Positions 35,448-44,560 of a stretch of DNA of 64,000 nucleotides are shown piece after piece. The notes under the pieces were generated by a model. It made no database searches. It was not told the origin of the DNA and worked only from the letters and a program-made list of their open reading frames with translations. The stretch comes from an uncultured Clostridia bacterium (GTDB lineage Bacteria > Bacillota > Clostridia > Christensenellales > Borkfalkiaceae): NCBI GenBank assembly GCA_934278995.1, contig CAKQWM010000001.1, positions 1 through 64,000 of the forward strand, given 5' to 3'. The position numbers and the translations under genes are program-made. Each line of letters begins with the position of its first letter. Within the stretch, counting starts at the first letter, position 1.

Positions 35448-36281
35448 ATGAATAACGAGTTCACGGCTAAAACTATAGAAGAAGCCGTAAAAGAAGGTTT
35501 AAAAACGCTCGGCTTGACCGAAGAAACCGCAGAAGTTACAGTTTTGGAAGAACCTCAGAGAGGTTTTTTGGGCATCGTTACAAAACCCGCAAAAGTTCGC
35601 GTTGAAAAGAAGAAAACAGACATCGATAACGCCGTTGAATTTCTCGAAGGGTTATTCGACGTACTCAATATCGTCGCTACCGCGGAAGCATCCCAAAACG
35701 AGGACGGTAAAGCGGTCATCAATTTAATCGCGGCGGATTCTTCTCAGATTATCGGATACAGAGGGGAAATTCTCGATTCGATTCAGTGTCTTGCCGGCGC
35801 CGTGTATAACAGCGGTAAGGAAAATTATTCGCGCCTCGTCGTCAATTGCGAGGGTTATAGGGAAAAAAGAGAAGATACTTTAAAGAATCTTGCGTTAAAA
35901 CTTGCCGCCAAAGCCGTTAAAACGGGCAAAAAGGTCGTTTTAGAACCGATGAACCCGTTTGAAAGAAGAATCATACATTCTACTTTGGTTGATTTTGAAG
36001 GCGTAAAAACCGCATCCGAAGGTAAAGAACCTAACAGATACATCGCAATTATTCCCGACGGTTACGATCCCGCCAAGCGTAGCGATAAATTCAACGCAAG
36101 GCGCGACAACAACCGTAGATTCGGCGGCAACGGCGGTAAAAATAAAGGCGGTAAGCCTTTCGATAAAAAAGGCGGAAACAGACCGTTTGAAAGAAGATCC
36201 GCGCCGAGGGCTAAAACCAACACTTTCGGCGGGGCGGTATTTTTAGGCAATAGCCATAAAACCGAAAATCAGGAAAACTAA
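35448..36281 (+). CDS. jag: RNA-binding protein Jag/KhpB
   Basis: 277 residues. The Jag-N domain (2-50, EFTAKTIEEAVKEGLKTLGL) is followed by a KH domain (about 60-140, with IIGYRGEILDSIQCLAG) and an R3H domain (about 145-205, MNPFERRIIHSTL). The last 65 residues are a basic Gly/Arg/Asn-rich tail, extra to the family core and probably disordered. KhpB binds RNA with KhpA and influences division and small-RNA control. The usual neighbours mnmE and mnmG are missing; repeats and a terminator follow instead. Confidence 0.94.
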   Translation: MNNEFTAKTIEEAVKEGLKTLGLTEETAEVTVLEEPQRGFLGIVTKPAKVRVEKKKTDIDNAVEFLEGLFDVLNIVATAEASQNEDGKAVINLIAADSSQIIGYRGEILDSIQCLAGAVYNSGKENYSRLVVNCEGYREKREDTLKNLALKLAAKAVKTGKKVVLEPMNPFERRIIHSTLVDFEGVKTASEGKEPNRYIAIIPDGYDPAKRSDKFNARRDNNRRFGGNGGKNKGGKPFDKKGGNRPFERRSAPRAKTNTFGGAVFLGNSHKTENQEN

Positions 36282-36323
36282 GGTGCGAAAACGCTTTATA
36301 AAAACCCGTTTTTAAAGTCGGTT

Positions 36324-36525
36324 TAGCGGAGTATATAAACGTAGATTTTATAAATTCGTTCAACCGAGCGGTAAAACGCGGATTTTAAAGGCACGTTCAA
36401 TCGAGCAGTAAAACGCAGATTTTATAAACCCGCTCAATCGTGCAGTAAAACGCAGATTTTATAAACCCGCTCAATCGTGCAGTAAAACGCAGATTTTATA
36501 AACCCGCTCAATCGAGGATAGTTAT
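36324..36525 (+). repeat. 37-nt tandem repeats after jag
   Basis: About five copies with a period of 37 nt: GC(A/G)GTAAAACGC(A/G)GATTTTA begins at 36368, 36405, 36442 and 36479, with a diverged first copy near 36331. The last two and a half copies are identical. No spacer-like diversity, so it is not a CRISPR. Confidence 0.9.
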
Positions 36526-36544
36526 CTATAAAAAATAAACAGTC

Positions 36545-36586
36545 AAAAAAAGCCGTTTGCAAACGATATTGCAAACGGCTTTTTGC
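36545..36586. terminator. Strong terminator of the yidC-jag unit
   Basis: AAAAAAGCCGTTTGC and GCAAACGGCTTTTT pair perfectly around an AAACGATATT loop. Confidence 0.95.
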
Positions 36587-37500
36587 ATGTAGTGAATTAT
36601 TGCTGACGCAACGAGAATTGCGCGTAACCGCGCGTGAAAGGCCCCTTTGTGTAAAGGGTGCGTAGGCGTTAAACAAACAGCACAGTGCGCTGTTTGTAGC
36701 CGTAGCCCGAAGGTCGTAAGACCGAGGCGGAGTCTGTCGCGTAGCGACTGAGGGATTGAAAAAGTGAATTGCGCGTAACCGCGCGTGAATTGACCTTCGG
36801 TCGTGAATTACTCCCGTTGGTCGCATGAATTGTTGCTTGCGCAACGTGAATTGCGTCTTGCGACGCGTGAAAGGCTTCACCCTGTGGGAGAAGCTGGCTC
36901 GTAGAGCCTGATGAGGGTGGCTATATAATCTTTCCAACCTCATACGCTTTCCAACCTCATCCACCGCAAGCGGTCCCCCTTTGCTAAGCCGCAGACGGCA
37001 ATCCTCTCGTCAACTACGTTGACACTCCCCTTAGCAAGGGGAATTGCCCTACCAGGTGAAGGCTGACAAGGTCGTGAATTATATAGACCACCTCATCCGT
37101 CGCTACGCGACACCTTCCTCCTCCGAGGGGAAGGCGAATAAGGGCGGCGAAATTATATAACAATCCCTCCGTCACGGCAAGCCGCGCTATCTCCCTTTAC
37201 GCAAGGGAGGCTTAAAGGAAAAACGAATTGCTTTTGCAATTCAATTCGTGGAGCGAAGCGAAAATTCACGGCGTAGCCATTTCACGACGAGTTTACTCGT
37301 CAATTCATCAGTTAATAGTGAATTGCTCCCGTTGGTCGCGTGAATTGCGAAAGGCTTCACCTTGAGGGGAAGCTGTCGGCGGTGCCGACTGATGAGGTGT
37401 AGCCGACGACGGTCGGCGTTAAGAATTATATAAAACAATCCCTTCGTCACGCTAACGCGCGCCACCTCCCTTTACGCAAGGAAGGTGGCGCCGTTTATCA
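36587..37500. repeat. Mosaic intergenic repeat cluster 2
   Basis: The longest cluster, about 0.9 kb. AATTCAC-type hairpin arrays occur at 36587-36640, 36768-36872 and 37225-37350. Type A (CTCGTAGAGCCTGATGAGGG) is at about 36869-36922, and type B (TCCCTCCGTCACGGCAAGCC) at 37161-37213 and 37437-37492, with further variants between. Compared with cluster 1 most modules are inverted. Long minus-strand frames here are translations of the repeats. Confidence 0.85.
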
Positions 37501-37503
37501 AAA

Positions 37504-38145
37504 TTAAAAAGTAACCGTATCGAGGGTTGCCATGGAAAAGTCGTCGATGATTCTGTCGGCGATATCGGTAAAATGAGTTTGAAAACCTATTACCATCATA
37601 TTTGCGTTTTTACCCGCTTTTAAGCCGTTTATCGAATCTTCAAAAACTACGCAATCAACGGGTTTGACGTTCAACATTTTTGCCGCAGCCAAAAATAAAT
37701 CGGGGTTCGGTTTATTCGGAAGGTTTGCTTCGCCGTCGATAAAGGCGTCGAACAAATCAAAAATACCGAAACGTTCCGCCGTTACGTGCGCCGCCGCGGA
37801 AGAGGACGCCACCGCGCATTTTATGCCTTTCGACTTTAAAAACCTGACGTAGTTTATAACCCCCGGCATGATATCGCTTTCGTTTAATGAAGAAAGAGCG
37901 AGAAGTATTCTTTCCTGCCTTAAAGTATGAAATTTATCGTAAAGGTTTTCGGTTAAAGTTTTACCCGCTTTATTAAAAAGATAGGGGATAACGACTCGGC
38001 GCCCCGCGCTTTTAAATGGAAGATATTCTTCGTAACTTATATCGGTTCCCACGGCGTTCGCAACCTCTCGCCAGGCAATATAGTGATACTTTTCGCTATC
38101 GATAACTGTTCCGTCAAAATCAAAAATACACGCTTTGGTAACCAT
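37504..38145 (-). CDS. HAD-superfamily hydrolase, beta-phosphoglucomutase-like
   Basis: 213 residues from the ATG at 38145, chosen because AAAGGAA precedes it; an upstream extension has no family match. Motif I is DFDGTVIDSE (about residues 8-17) with both aspartates, motif II is ASSSAA (about 111-116), motif III is the conserved lysine in NKPNPDLFLAA (about 144-154), and motif IV is VVFEDSINGL (about 167-176). The class IA helical cap and KPNPD suit sugar-phosphate phosphatases or phosphoglucomutases. The exact substrate is unknown. It lies next to repeat cluster 2 and is probably monocistronic. Confidence 0.88.
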   Translation of the reverse strand: MVTKACIFDFDGTVIDSEKYHYIAWREVANAVGTDISYEEYLPFKSAGRRVVIPYLFNKAGKTLTENLYDKFHTLRQERILLALSSLNESDIMPGVINYVRFLKSKGIKCAVASSSAAAHVTAERFGIFDLFDAFIDGEANLPNKPNPDLFLAAAKMLNVKPVDCVVFEDSINGLKAGKNANMMVIGFQTHFTDIADRIIDDFSMATLDTVTF

Positions 38146-38424
38146 AATAAATTCCTTTATAATAACGTTACAAAAATAATAACTTATTTCGCCGCGAAAG
38201 TCAAACACAAGCCAAGGCGTCGGATTTCGTATCCCGAACTTTTTCGTACGCGCCGTTATCTGACGGCGGATAAAAGCGCGGGCTATTTAAAAAACAAGCG
38301 GATACAAGGCAAAATAACCATAGTATTATTTAGAAAGTTGTAATCGGTAAATTGTATGAATATTCATAAATATATAACTTTTCATCTTTTTTTTCAAGCA
38401 AAAATGAAATTTTTTAATTCGCTA
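38146..38424. other. Divergent intergenic region before the lipoprotein cluster
   Basis: No gene is visible. It contains an ATGAATATTCAT palindrome (38356-38367, extending one base each side), a candidate operator about 57 nt upstream of the promoter at 38425. Confidence 0.45.
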
Positions 38425-38453
38425 TTGACAAAGCGTCATTTATAATGTAAAAT
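38425..38453 (+). promoter_or_regulatory. Promoter of the first lipoprotein cluster
   Basis: TTGACA (38425-38430) and TAAAAT (38448-38453) with 17 nt between. A closer TATAAT at 38441-38446 is only 10 nt away. Confidence 0.75.
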
Positions 38454-38488
38454 AAAATTACAATAAAACAATTACAAGGAGGTTTAAA

Positions 38489-39019
38489 ATGAAAAAATTA
38501 TTATGTTTGTTTCTGGCTTGTATATCCGTTACGTTTTTCTGCTCGTGCAATTGCGAAGAAAATGCAATGGTGTTCTTGTTTATGCTGAATTCGTGTTCTA
38601 AAAAACGTACTATAAAAATAGAAGAAGGTTCTTTTATACTTGGATTTTATAATGAAATATCGAAAGATCCCGATCAAACGAGCGTAGCAAAAGAATACGA
38701 GGGAAAACTTACGATAACCCGAATTTCAAAGCAGGAATACGAAGACGCAAACGGAATAAACGTGCTTGAAGTCGATGAGTTTGACGGGAACGTAAGGTAC
38801 ATGACGCTATCATGCTATTATATCGCCGACGGAGAAAAAAAGTATATCGTTTTTGAAAAACTTAAAGTAACCCATCATCCGGGCAGTCCTTATTACTTTT
38901 ATATCGATAAAAACGGCGTTCTGATAAAACCCGGGCAACGTTCTGTTACCATTACCGACAACTATTCGTTTTATATGGGATTTAATAAAGAAAAAGAGTT
39001 AGAGGGACAAACTTCTTAA
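38489..39019 (+). CDS. Secreted small protein of a duplicated family, copy 1
   Basis: 176 residues. The signal MKKLLCLFLACISVTFFC is shared almost exactly with the next gene. The mature part contains the family core EYEGKLTITRISKQEYEDANGINVL (about 70-95), also found in the two following genes as a glu-LhIKEI-x-AANGINV pattern. Another cysteine-rich stretch CSCNCEEN follows the signal; the lipobox is imperfect (FCSC). No known domain was recognised. The leader ACAATTACAAGGAGGTTTAA is identical to that of the third gene, evidence for a two-gene duplication. A surface or envelope role is inferred from the signal only. Confidence 0.75.
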   Translation: MKKLLCLFLACISVTFFCSCNCEENAMVFLFMLNSCSKKRTIKIEEGSFILGFYNEISKDPDQTSVAKEYEGKLTITRISKQEYEDANGINVLEVDEFDGNVRYMTLSCYYIADGEKKYIVFEKLKVTHHPGSPYYFYIDKNGVLIKPGQRSVTITDNYSFYMGFNKEKELEGQTS

Positions 39020-39076
39020 GATATTTTTTTGGCAATATGAATCGGGTTAAGAAAAAAATAAAAAAGGAGCGAAGGT

Positions 39077-39538
39077 ATGAAAAAATTATTATGTTTGTTT
39101 TTGGCTTGCATATCCGTTACGTTATTTTGCTTTTTTATCGGATGTCAGGATCAATGGATGAGGCTGAAAGAGGGAACTTATTCTTGTAATCAGTTTGGAA
39201 GAGATCCTTTTGACGGCGAACTTGTTATTAAAGAAATATCTGAGGCGGAATATAAAAAAGCAAACGGAATAAACGTTCTGAAAGCAAGTTATCCGTTCGG
39301 AAGATATAAGTATATGTCGGTATCTTGCTATTATATCGACGAAAAAGGCGTGCGCACGGATTTTATATTTGAAGATTTACAAGAATATGAATTCGGGCGC
39401 AAAAGATACGGCTACGTGGATAAAAACGGAAGTAAAATAACACCGTGGTTTCTCGACAGACCGTACGAAGACGGAGCATCGGTTTCTTTAAAAGAATATG
39501 AATTTTCAAAGATGTATTATTATCGTGAAGAAAATTAA
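39077..39538 (+). CDS. Putative lipoprotein of the same family, copy 2
   Basis: 153 residues with signal MKKLLCLFLACISVTLFC and a lipobox-like FIGC (Cys23). The core DGELVIKEISEAEYKKANGIN (about 46-66) and SVSCYYIDEKG match copy 1, so the genes are paralogues. Its leader AAAAAAGGAGCGAAGGT resembles that of the fourth gene. It ends in a short Glu/Tyr-rich tail. Function unknown. Confidence 0.75.
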   Translation: MKKLLCLFLACISVTLFCFFIGCQDQWMRLKEGTYSCNQFGRDPFDGELVIKEISEAEYKKANGINVLKASYPFGRYKYMSVSCYYIDEKGVRTDFIFEDLQEYEFGRKRYGYVDKNGSKITPWFLDRPYEDGASVSLKEYEFSKMYYYREEN

Positions 39539-39559
39539 ACAATTACAAGGAGGTTTAAA

Positions 39560-40402
39560 ATGAAAAAATTATTATGTTTTGTTGTAAGTTTTATTATGCT
39601 TATAGCCTGTACGGGGTGTAACGGATGTGAGAAAAAAAGGGGTTACGTTCATATCAACGAGGGTAGATACGTGTATATGTGTGAAGGACAGTATCTCGAT
39701 CCGGAAATAATAAGCAATACTTATGACAATTATCGCGGGGTAATAGATATAAAAGAGATAACAAAGGAGGACTTTTCCGCGGCAAACGGAATAAACGTCA
39801 TATCGTCGGACAGAGTTGCAGAAAAATACAAGGACGGTACTTACTATTATAGTATAACAGGGTATTTTATGGATAAAGTCGGCAATCGAACCGATATAAA
39901 ATACAAAAATTTGAAAGAAAAAGAAAAGCCGTACGTTTATACCTTATATTACGAAGATGATTACGGTAATGAACTGTACTTGTATGATAGAACAATAATA
40001 AAATATGCTTCAGGAAATGATACGGTAGTACTTGCGTTTAAGCGGGAAGATCAGTTTAAGCCAGGTATTTATACTTCACACGAATGGCTGACAATATATG
40101 AACTCAACGAAGAAGATGAATTTGATCGTGGACTAATCGAAAAGGGTACTAACGTTTTTTCGTTTCAAGACGATCAAGGTAAAACTGCTTATTTCTACGT
40201 TTACTGGGTATCATACAAAGAAGACGACCATGGAATAGAATTTATTTTTGAAGATTTAAAATATGAGTATGAAGAAGGACGTTCACAATACCGATACGTC
40301 GATAAAAACATGAATGAATTCACATCGTTTGAAAATTGCGTATTATTCAGGAACGGAAACAATAGAAAAATATATATATTTGAAAAACGGTACGGTAAAT
40401 GA
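39560..40402 (+). CDS. Putative lipoprotein of the same family, longer copy 3
   Basis: 280 residues. The signal MKKLLCFVVSFIMLIACTG has a good lipobox LIAC (Cys17). The family core GVIDIKEITKEDFSAANGINVI lies at about 60-82, and a related second half (YTSHEWLTIYELNEEDEFD..., KTAYFYVYWVSYKEDDHGIEF) suggests an internal duplication of the family domain. It starts 21 nt after copy 2. No enzymatic motif is evident. Confidence 0.75.
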   Translation: MKKLLCFVVSFIMLIACTGCNGCEKKRGYVHINEGRYVYMCEGQYLDPEIISNTYDNYRGVIDIKEITKEDFSAANGINVISSDRVAEKYKDGTYYYSITGYFMDKVGNRTDIKYKNLKEKEKPYVYTLYYEDDYGNELYLYDRTIIKYASGNDTVVLAFKREDQFKPGIYTSHEWLTIYELNEEDEFDRGLIEKGTNVFSFQDDQGKTAYFYVYWVSYKEDDHGIEFIFEDLKYEYEEGRSQYRYVDKNMNEFTSFENCVLFRNGNNRKIYIFEKRYGK

Positions 40403-40446
40403 GATTTGATTAAAGTTTTGCCAAAAAATAAAAAAGGAGCGAAAGT

Positions 40447-42570
40447 ATGAAAAAATTATTATGTTTTACTGTAAGTTTTATTATGCTTATAGTATGTACG
40501 GCCGTTACTATAGTAAACGCTTTTGCAAGCCAACCCGCCAACGCCGACGCTGTTAACGCGCCGTCTGAAAATCAAACCGTAACGCCGTTATCAAACGGCG
40601 GACCGGATGATGATTTTTCCGGTTCTGGCGACGCAGGTAGCGGTACAGGTATCGATTATTCGACAGCGATAAGTAATATAAAAAATTATTGTGATGAAAA
40701 TTTTTCAGATTATACTTGGAATACCGCTAAGTCGGCAAAAACAACGGAAGACGTTTCAAGCGGCGAACCTATTGAAATGCAAGGACCTAAATTCCCCGTG
40801 CATGAAATAGAGACCGCAATTAATAATACACACACTGTAAGTTCGTACGGCGGATGCGGGCCTATAGCGATGATGGGCGTTTTGGACTATTTTTCAAGGA
40901 CGTTAAGATATACGTCTATCATAGAAGACCCGACAAACTCCGAACAGCGTGTTCGTTTAGCGGAAGACGTGTTAAACAACGTAACAACGCATCAGATAAG
41001 TATAGGCGGCAAAAAAAACACCTATACATATCCGAGTGATTACGTTACAGGGTTTAATAATTTAATGGCGGAATACGATATCGGCGCGCATATAACGGCA
41101 AACTATAGCGGCTCTATAGTCGGTCATCATAAAGAAGAGTATTTGTCGATAATACAAGAGTATATTCAAAAAGGGATTCCTGTAACCTTTTATACGGGGT
41201 TTAATACGGGCAAGAAAGAATTTGCAAAACATTATTCAAATGTTTTTGCTTACGAAATTTGGGAAGGAGTACATAAAACTACCGGCGAAAAAACAGAAAA
41301 ATGTTTTTTAAAGGCAAAACTAAACAAAGGAGACAACGAGAAAGGGGATTATGCAGATTCCGATATTCTTAATAACGAAATATGCGGCGTCATATATTAC
41401 AACGTCCGGTATGACTTAGAGATACCGATAAATCATACAACTTTTTCAAACGTTTTCGTTAACGAAAGCGGTCAAGGGTTTTACAACAATACCGAAATAT
41501 CTGCCCAAATAAACGGTTTTGACTTTTATACGCTTCAGACGAAGCGTTTGCGTTGCGGGTATATGGATAATAGATACGTAACATTATCGGGTAGCAACGG
41601 CGGGAATCGGGAGGCATATCTCGAAATCAGAACTCATAGCAACGTAAGAAAAATATCTTTCGATTTAGCCCTTTGGAGCGACAACGAAATGTTTGGAATC
41701 AATACGAAATATAATATAGAGTTACAGTTATATCGGCTGAAAGACGGAGTCGTGAATTGGAACGAGTATAAACGGTTTTACGTTGAGGATTTATCGACAG
41801 ATAAAACAAACCCGAGTCATTTTGACGTACTCGTTCCGATAGATACCGTAAGATTTAAATTGTGGGTTAAGTATAGGGGAGGGACTTTAGATACCGATAA
41901 GTGCCGTGTAGTTCTTGATAATTTGTCTTTAGCGTTTAATACCGAAGACAGCCCCCATAAACATAAATATAACAATTTCGACAGTCCTGAATTTACTCAT
42001 ACGGGGACCTGCAATTGCGGAAAAGTCGTCACCGCAAACCATGCTATATACGACACTCAATTATCCGACGAAACAAAAAACTGTATAGAGTGTAACAAAG
42101 TGCTTAATATCGTTGACGGAACGACTCAGGCAATGCTAACGATAAAAGGAAGTTATAAAACGCCGAGCGGATTTATTATATTGAAACAAAGCGATTACAA
42201 CGATTACCATAACGACACGCTCGTGTTTTATCCGCCGGAAGAATGCCCGCACGAACATGAATACGTTTATACGCAGAGAACTCGATTTACTCATCATGGA
42301 TCATGCAGTTGCGGAAGCGTGATATCGGGACGGCATTACACGGTCGGGGCTAGTCCTGGCAGATACGCAAATTGCGCAGCATGCAATTATCTTATAGATC
42401 TTTGGGAGGATTTCACACCGGGAATTATGGCAAAAATATCTAAGGTTACGCCCAACGGCAGTTATATGTTAAGCAACGGAATAATAGTTCTTGACGTCAG
42501 GGATTTAGAGGCTTTCTTAAACGGTACTCTGATATTTTATTATCCCGACGACCTCCCGCAAACGGCGTAA
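40447..42570 (+). CDS. Secreted C39-like cysteine peptidase with C-terminal cysteine modules
   Basis: 707 residues. The signal peptide (1-28, cleavage near AFA-SQ) shares its first half with the preceding lipoproteins. The C39-like domain has SYGGCGPIAMMGVLDYF with Cys137 as likely nucleophile, and KHYSNVFAYEI with His262 as likely base. A beta-rich region (about 320-500) is followed by two modules with CNCG...CIEC and CSCG...CAAC motifs (about 510-560 and 595-650) that may bind zinc. The precursor has no cell-wall sorting motif. It is last in the four-gene cluster, so the small lipoproteins could be partners or inhibitors; that is speculation. Confidence 0.75.
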   Translation: MKKLLCFTVSFIMLIVCTAVTIVNAFASQPANADAVNAPSENQTVTPLSNGGPDDDFSGSGDAGSGTGIDYSTAISNIKNYCDENFSDYTWNTAKSAKTTEDVSSGEPIEMQGPKFPVHEIETAINNTHTVSSYGGCGPIAMMGVLDYFSRTLRYTSIIEDPTNSEQRVRLAEDVLNNVTTHQISIGGKKNTYTYPSDYVTGFNNLMAEYDIGAHITANYSGSIVGHHKEEYLSIIQEYIQKGIPVTFYTGFNTGKKEFAKHYSNVFAYEIWEGVHKTTGEKTEKCFLKAKLNKGDNEKGDYADSDILNNEICGVIYYNVRYDLEIPINHTTFSNVFVNESGQGFYNNTEISAQINGFDFYTLQTKRLRCGYMDNRYVTLSGSNGGNREAYLEIRTHSNVRKISFDLALWSDNEMFGINTKYNIELQLYRLKDGVVNWNEYKRFYVEDLSTDKTNPSHFDVLVPIDTVRFKLWVKYRGGTLDTDKCRVVLDNLSLAFNTEDSPHKHKYNNFDSPEFTHTGTCNCGKVVTANHAIYDTQLSDETKNCIECNKVLNIVDGTTQAMLTIKGSYKTPSGFIILKQSDYNDYHNDTLVFYPPEECPHEHEYVYTQRTRFTHHGSCSCGSVISGRHYTVGASPGRYANCAACNYLIDLWEDFTPGIMAKISKVTPNGSYMLSNGIIVLDVRDLEAFLNGTLIFYYPDDLPQTA

Positions 42571-42641
42571 AAAGGTATCGGCGTAACGGCAGAATTTTAA
42601 TTATTTTTTATAGGTTCGTTTATCTTATCGAAAGGCAGTAT

Positions 42642-42672
42642 AAAAGGGTTCGGCAGCCGCCGAACCCTTTTA
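42642..42672. terminator. Bidirectional terminator between convergent genes
   Basis: AAAAGGGTTCGGC and GCCGAACCCTTTT pair around AGCC. Confidence 0.93.
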
Positions 42673-42679
42673 AATTATG

Positions 42680-42762
42680 AAATTTACGATTATTTATCGC
42701 AAAAATTGAAATTTTACGATAGTTTATCGCAAATATTAGACTTTTCCGATTATTTATCTTTC
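42680..42762. repeat. Three 30-nt repeats at the 3' end of the lipoprotein gene
   Basis: CGAT(T/A)(A/G)TTTATC-type units begin at 42687, 42717 and 42747 with a 30-nt period. The last unit contains the stop codon of the minus-strand lipoprotein gene. Confidence 0.75.
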
Positions 42763-44243
42763 TTAAAAGTATCTTTAAGATATTTTGCGTAAGCGTCGGT
42801 ATCGTCCTTCGTCATTTGACCGAGGCGAAGTTTAGCAAAGTTTTCAAGATTTTCTTTAACGGTGAAATCGTAAGTTTTAAGTTTGGCTTCTTTTTGTTCC
42901 TTATCTAAACCCGCTTCGATTTTTACCGCGTAAACGTAGTTATAAAGGGGAGCGGTATCGGAAACGGCAAGGACGCAGTCGCCGATAAATTCCGGTTTAT
43001 AGAAGGTGGAAGAAGTCTTTAACGAAACGTAAGTGATCTGTTCAACCTTCGCTTTGCCTTCTAAAAGGTCGTTAGTGCCGACTCTGTAGTAATAGTTGGA
43101 AGAATCGGTAAGATAAACGTAATCATCGGTGTAACTTGAAACCGTAAGGGAAGAAAGTTCGTTCAGAACCTTTTTGTCGGTTACAAGGTAGGTTAAACCG
43201 TAAGTTGCGTCGTCGTCTTTTTGTTTATAGTCGTATTTGACGAAGCCCAAAGTAGTGTCGAAGTAAACGATGCTATCTACGTCTTTATAATAAGAAGTCG
43301 CTGCGAAAATAGTTGCGGCGTTCGTGGTGGATTCGCTTAACAAAACGTTGTTTGCGCCGGTAAATTCGCCGTTTTTGGAGGCGTAATATTTAACGGTCGT
43401 GGCAACGGTGGTATCGACGTAGGTTTTGGAATAGAAAAGGTTTGCGCCGGTGTCTTTTATAAGGGTAAAAGTCGCGCCTTGCGTTCCGTCGCTGCCTTCT
43501 AAAACGGTAGTCTTTTCGTCACCGTTAAAGTTGAATTTAACGACGTTCTGGAAAGATTCGTCTTCGTCGCGCTCTTCGTCGTGCGCGGTTTCCACGTAGT
43601 AGCAGTAAGTTTTGGTCAGATCTTCCGAAAAGGCGAAATTCTGAACGGTTCCGCTGGTGGATAAAACGGTGTTTTTCTTCGTGGCGTCGTAACTTATCAG
43701 AACGTTTTTGTTATCGTTGTCGGTGGTGTTGACTACGAGATAAACCTTTTCGCCGTCCTGAATATACTTGTAACCCGCGGTAAGATTTTTAACGGAGGTT
43801 ATTTCGGTAGTGTCGGTTCCGTCGAGTTTGGTTCTCGCAAACTTTAAAGTGGAATTCTGAACGGCGCCGGTTTTATCCTTTTCGGTCGAAGGCGTCGCGT
43901 AATAAACGTAATCGCCGTATATATAGAAGCCTCTGTTTGCTTCGTCCGCATTCGAGTAGAAAAGTTTGGGGATAACTACTTCGGTCGCGGCGTTGTCTTT
44001 TCCCAGGTCGGCAACTTTTGCGCGTAACAAAGCGCCTTTTACGGGGACGCCGAAAGTATTGTCGGCGGTGTTGGATTCAACGCCGTTTATAAAATAAACG
44101 TATTCGCCTTTAACTACGGCAAAACCGCCGTTAGAAGAAACCTCACCCGAATAATCGGTAACGGTGGACTTCCAACCGTTCGTGCAAGCGACGAGCGAAA
44201 GAGCAATGCCGATGGCAAGCGCTAAAGATAACAATTTTTTCAT
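42750..44243 (-). CDS. Lipoprotein with beta-propeller-like repeats
   Basis: 497 residues. The signal MKKLLSLALAIGIALSLVAC has lipobox LVAC (Cys20). The mature part repeats segments such as GEYVYFING, GDYVYYATP, DGEKVYLVV, ANLFYSKTY and DDYVYLTDS about every 50 residues, resembling the DUF5050/TolB-like propellers found in clostridial lipoproteins. The C-terminal ~60 residues are lysine/glutamate rich and helical. Ligand unknown. The ATG follows AGGAG (CTCCT on plus). A TTGACA box lies on the minus strand near 44317-44322. Monocistronic. Confidence 0.8.
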   Translation of the reverse strand: MKKLLSLALAIGIALSLVACTNGWKSTVTDYSGEVSSNGGFAVVKGEYVYFINGVESNTADNTFGVPVKGALLRAKVADLGKDNAATEVVIPKLFYSNADEANRGFYIYGDYVYYATPSTEKDKTGAVQNSTLKFARTKLDGTDTTEITSVKNLTAGYKYIQDGEKVYLVVNTTDNDNKNVLISYDATKKNTVLSTSGTVQNFAFSEDLTKTYCYYVETAHDEERDEDESFQNVVKFNFNGDEKTTVLEGSDGTQGATFTLIKDTGANLFYSKTYVDTTVATTVKYYASKNGEFTGANNVLLSESTTNAATIFAATSYYKDVDSIVYFDTTLGFVKYDYKQKDDDATYGLTYLVTDKKVLNELSSLTVSSYTDDYVYLTDSSNYYYRVGTNDLLEGKAKVEQITYVSLKTSSTFYKPEFIGDCVLAVSDTAPLYNYVYAVKIEAGLDKEQKEAKLKTYDFTVKENLENFAKLRLGQMTKDDTDAYAKYLKDTFKKDK

Positions 44244-44560
44244 CTATTACTCCTTTTCATAACCGCAGGCAATGTAATTTTTTGCCCGCAGCGGTAATAT
44301 AATTATACCAAATTGATTGTCAAACCGTAAAAAACAACCTACTTTTACGGCTCGTACTGATTATTATATACTAAAACAATAAAATAATCAATAAAAAAAG
44401 CGCGATTTTTTTCTATAATTAACTAAATAATTAAGTTAAATAGCCGCCGTAAATACGCTATCGCGCCTTGAAGATACCTTCAGAAGCAAAAAAAGTTTAC
44501 GGCGAACCGTAAAAAACGAATGAACAAGAAACTTTTTAAAGACCGTTGACGGAGAAATTT
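44244..44560. other. Divergent promoter region
   Basis: On the minus strand TTGACA is followed by TATAAT after only 10 nt, with a 17-nt-spaced ATATTA alternative, the same odd arrangement as at 38425. No gene is visible here. Confidence 0.45.

Noticed and set aside
36324..36525. Possible CRISPR array of 37-nt repeats
   Set aside because: The full 37-nt unit repeats with no spacers and no cas genes nearby.
36434..36964. Minus-strand frame of 176 codons
   Set aside because: It crosses tandem repeats, a terminator and mosaic repeats; its peptide is just translated repeat.
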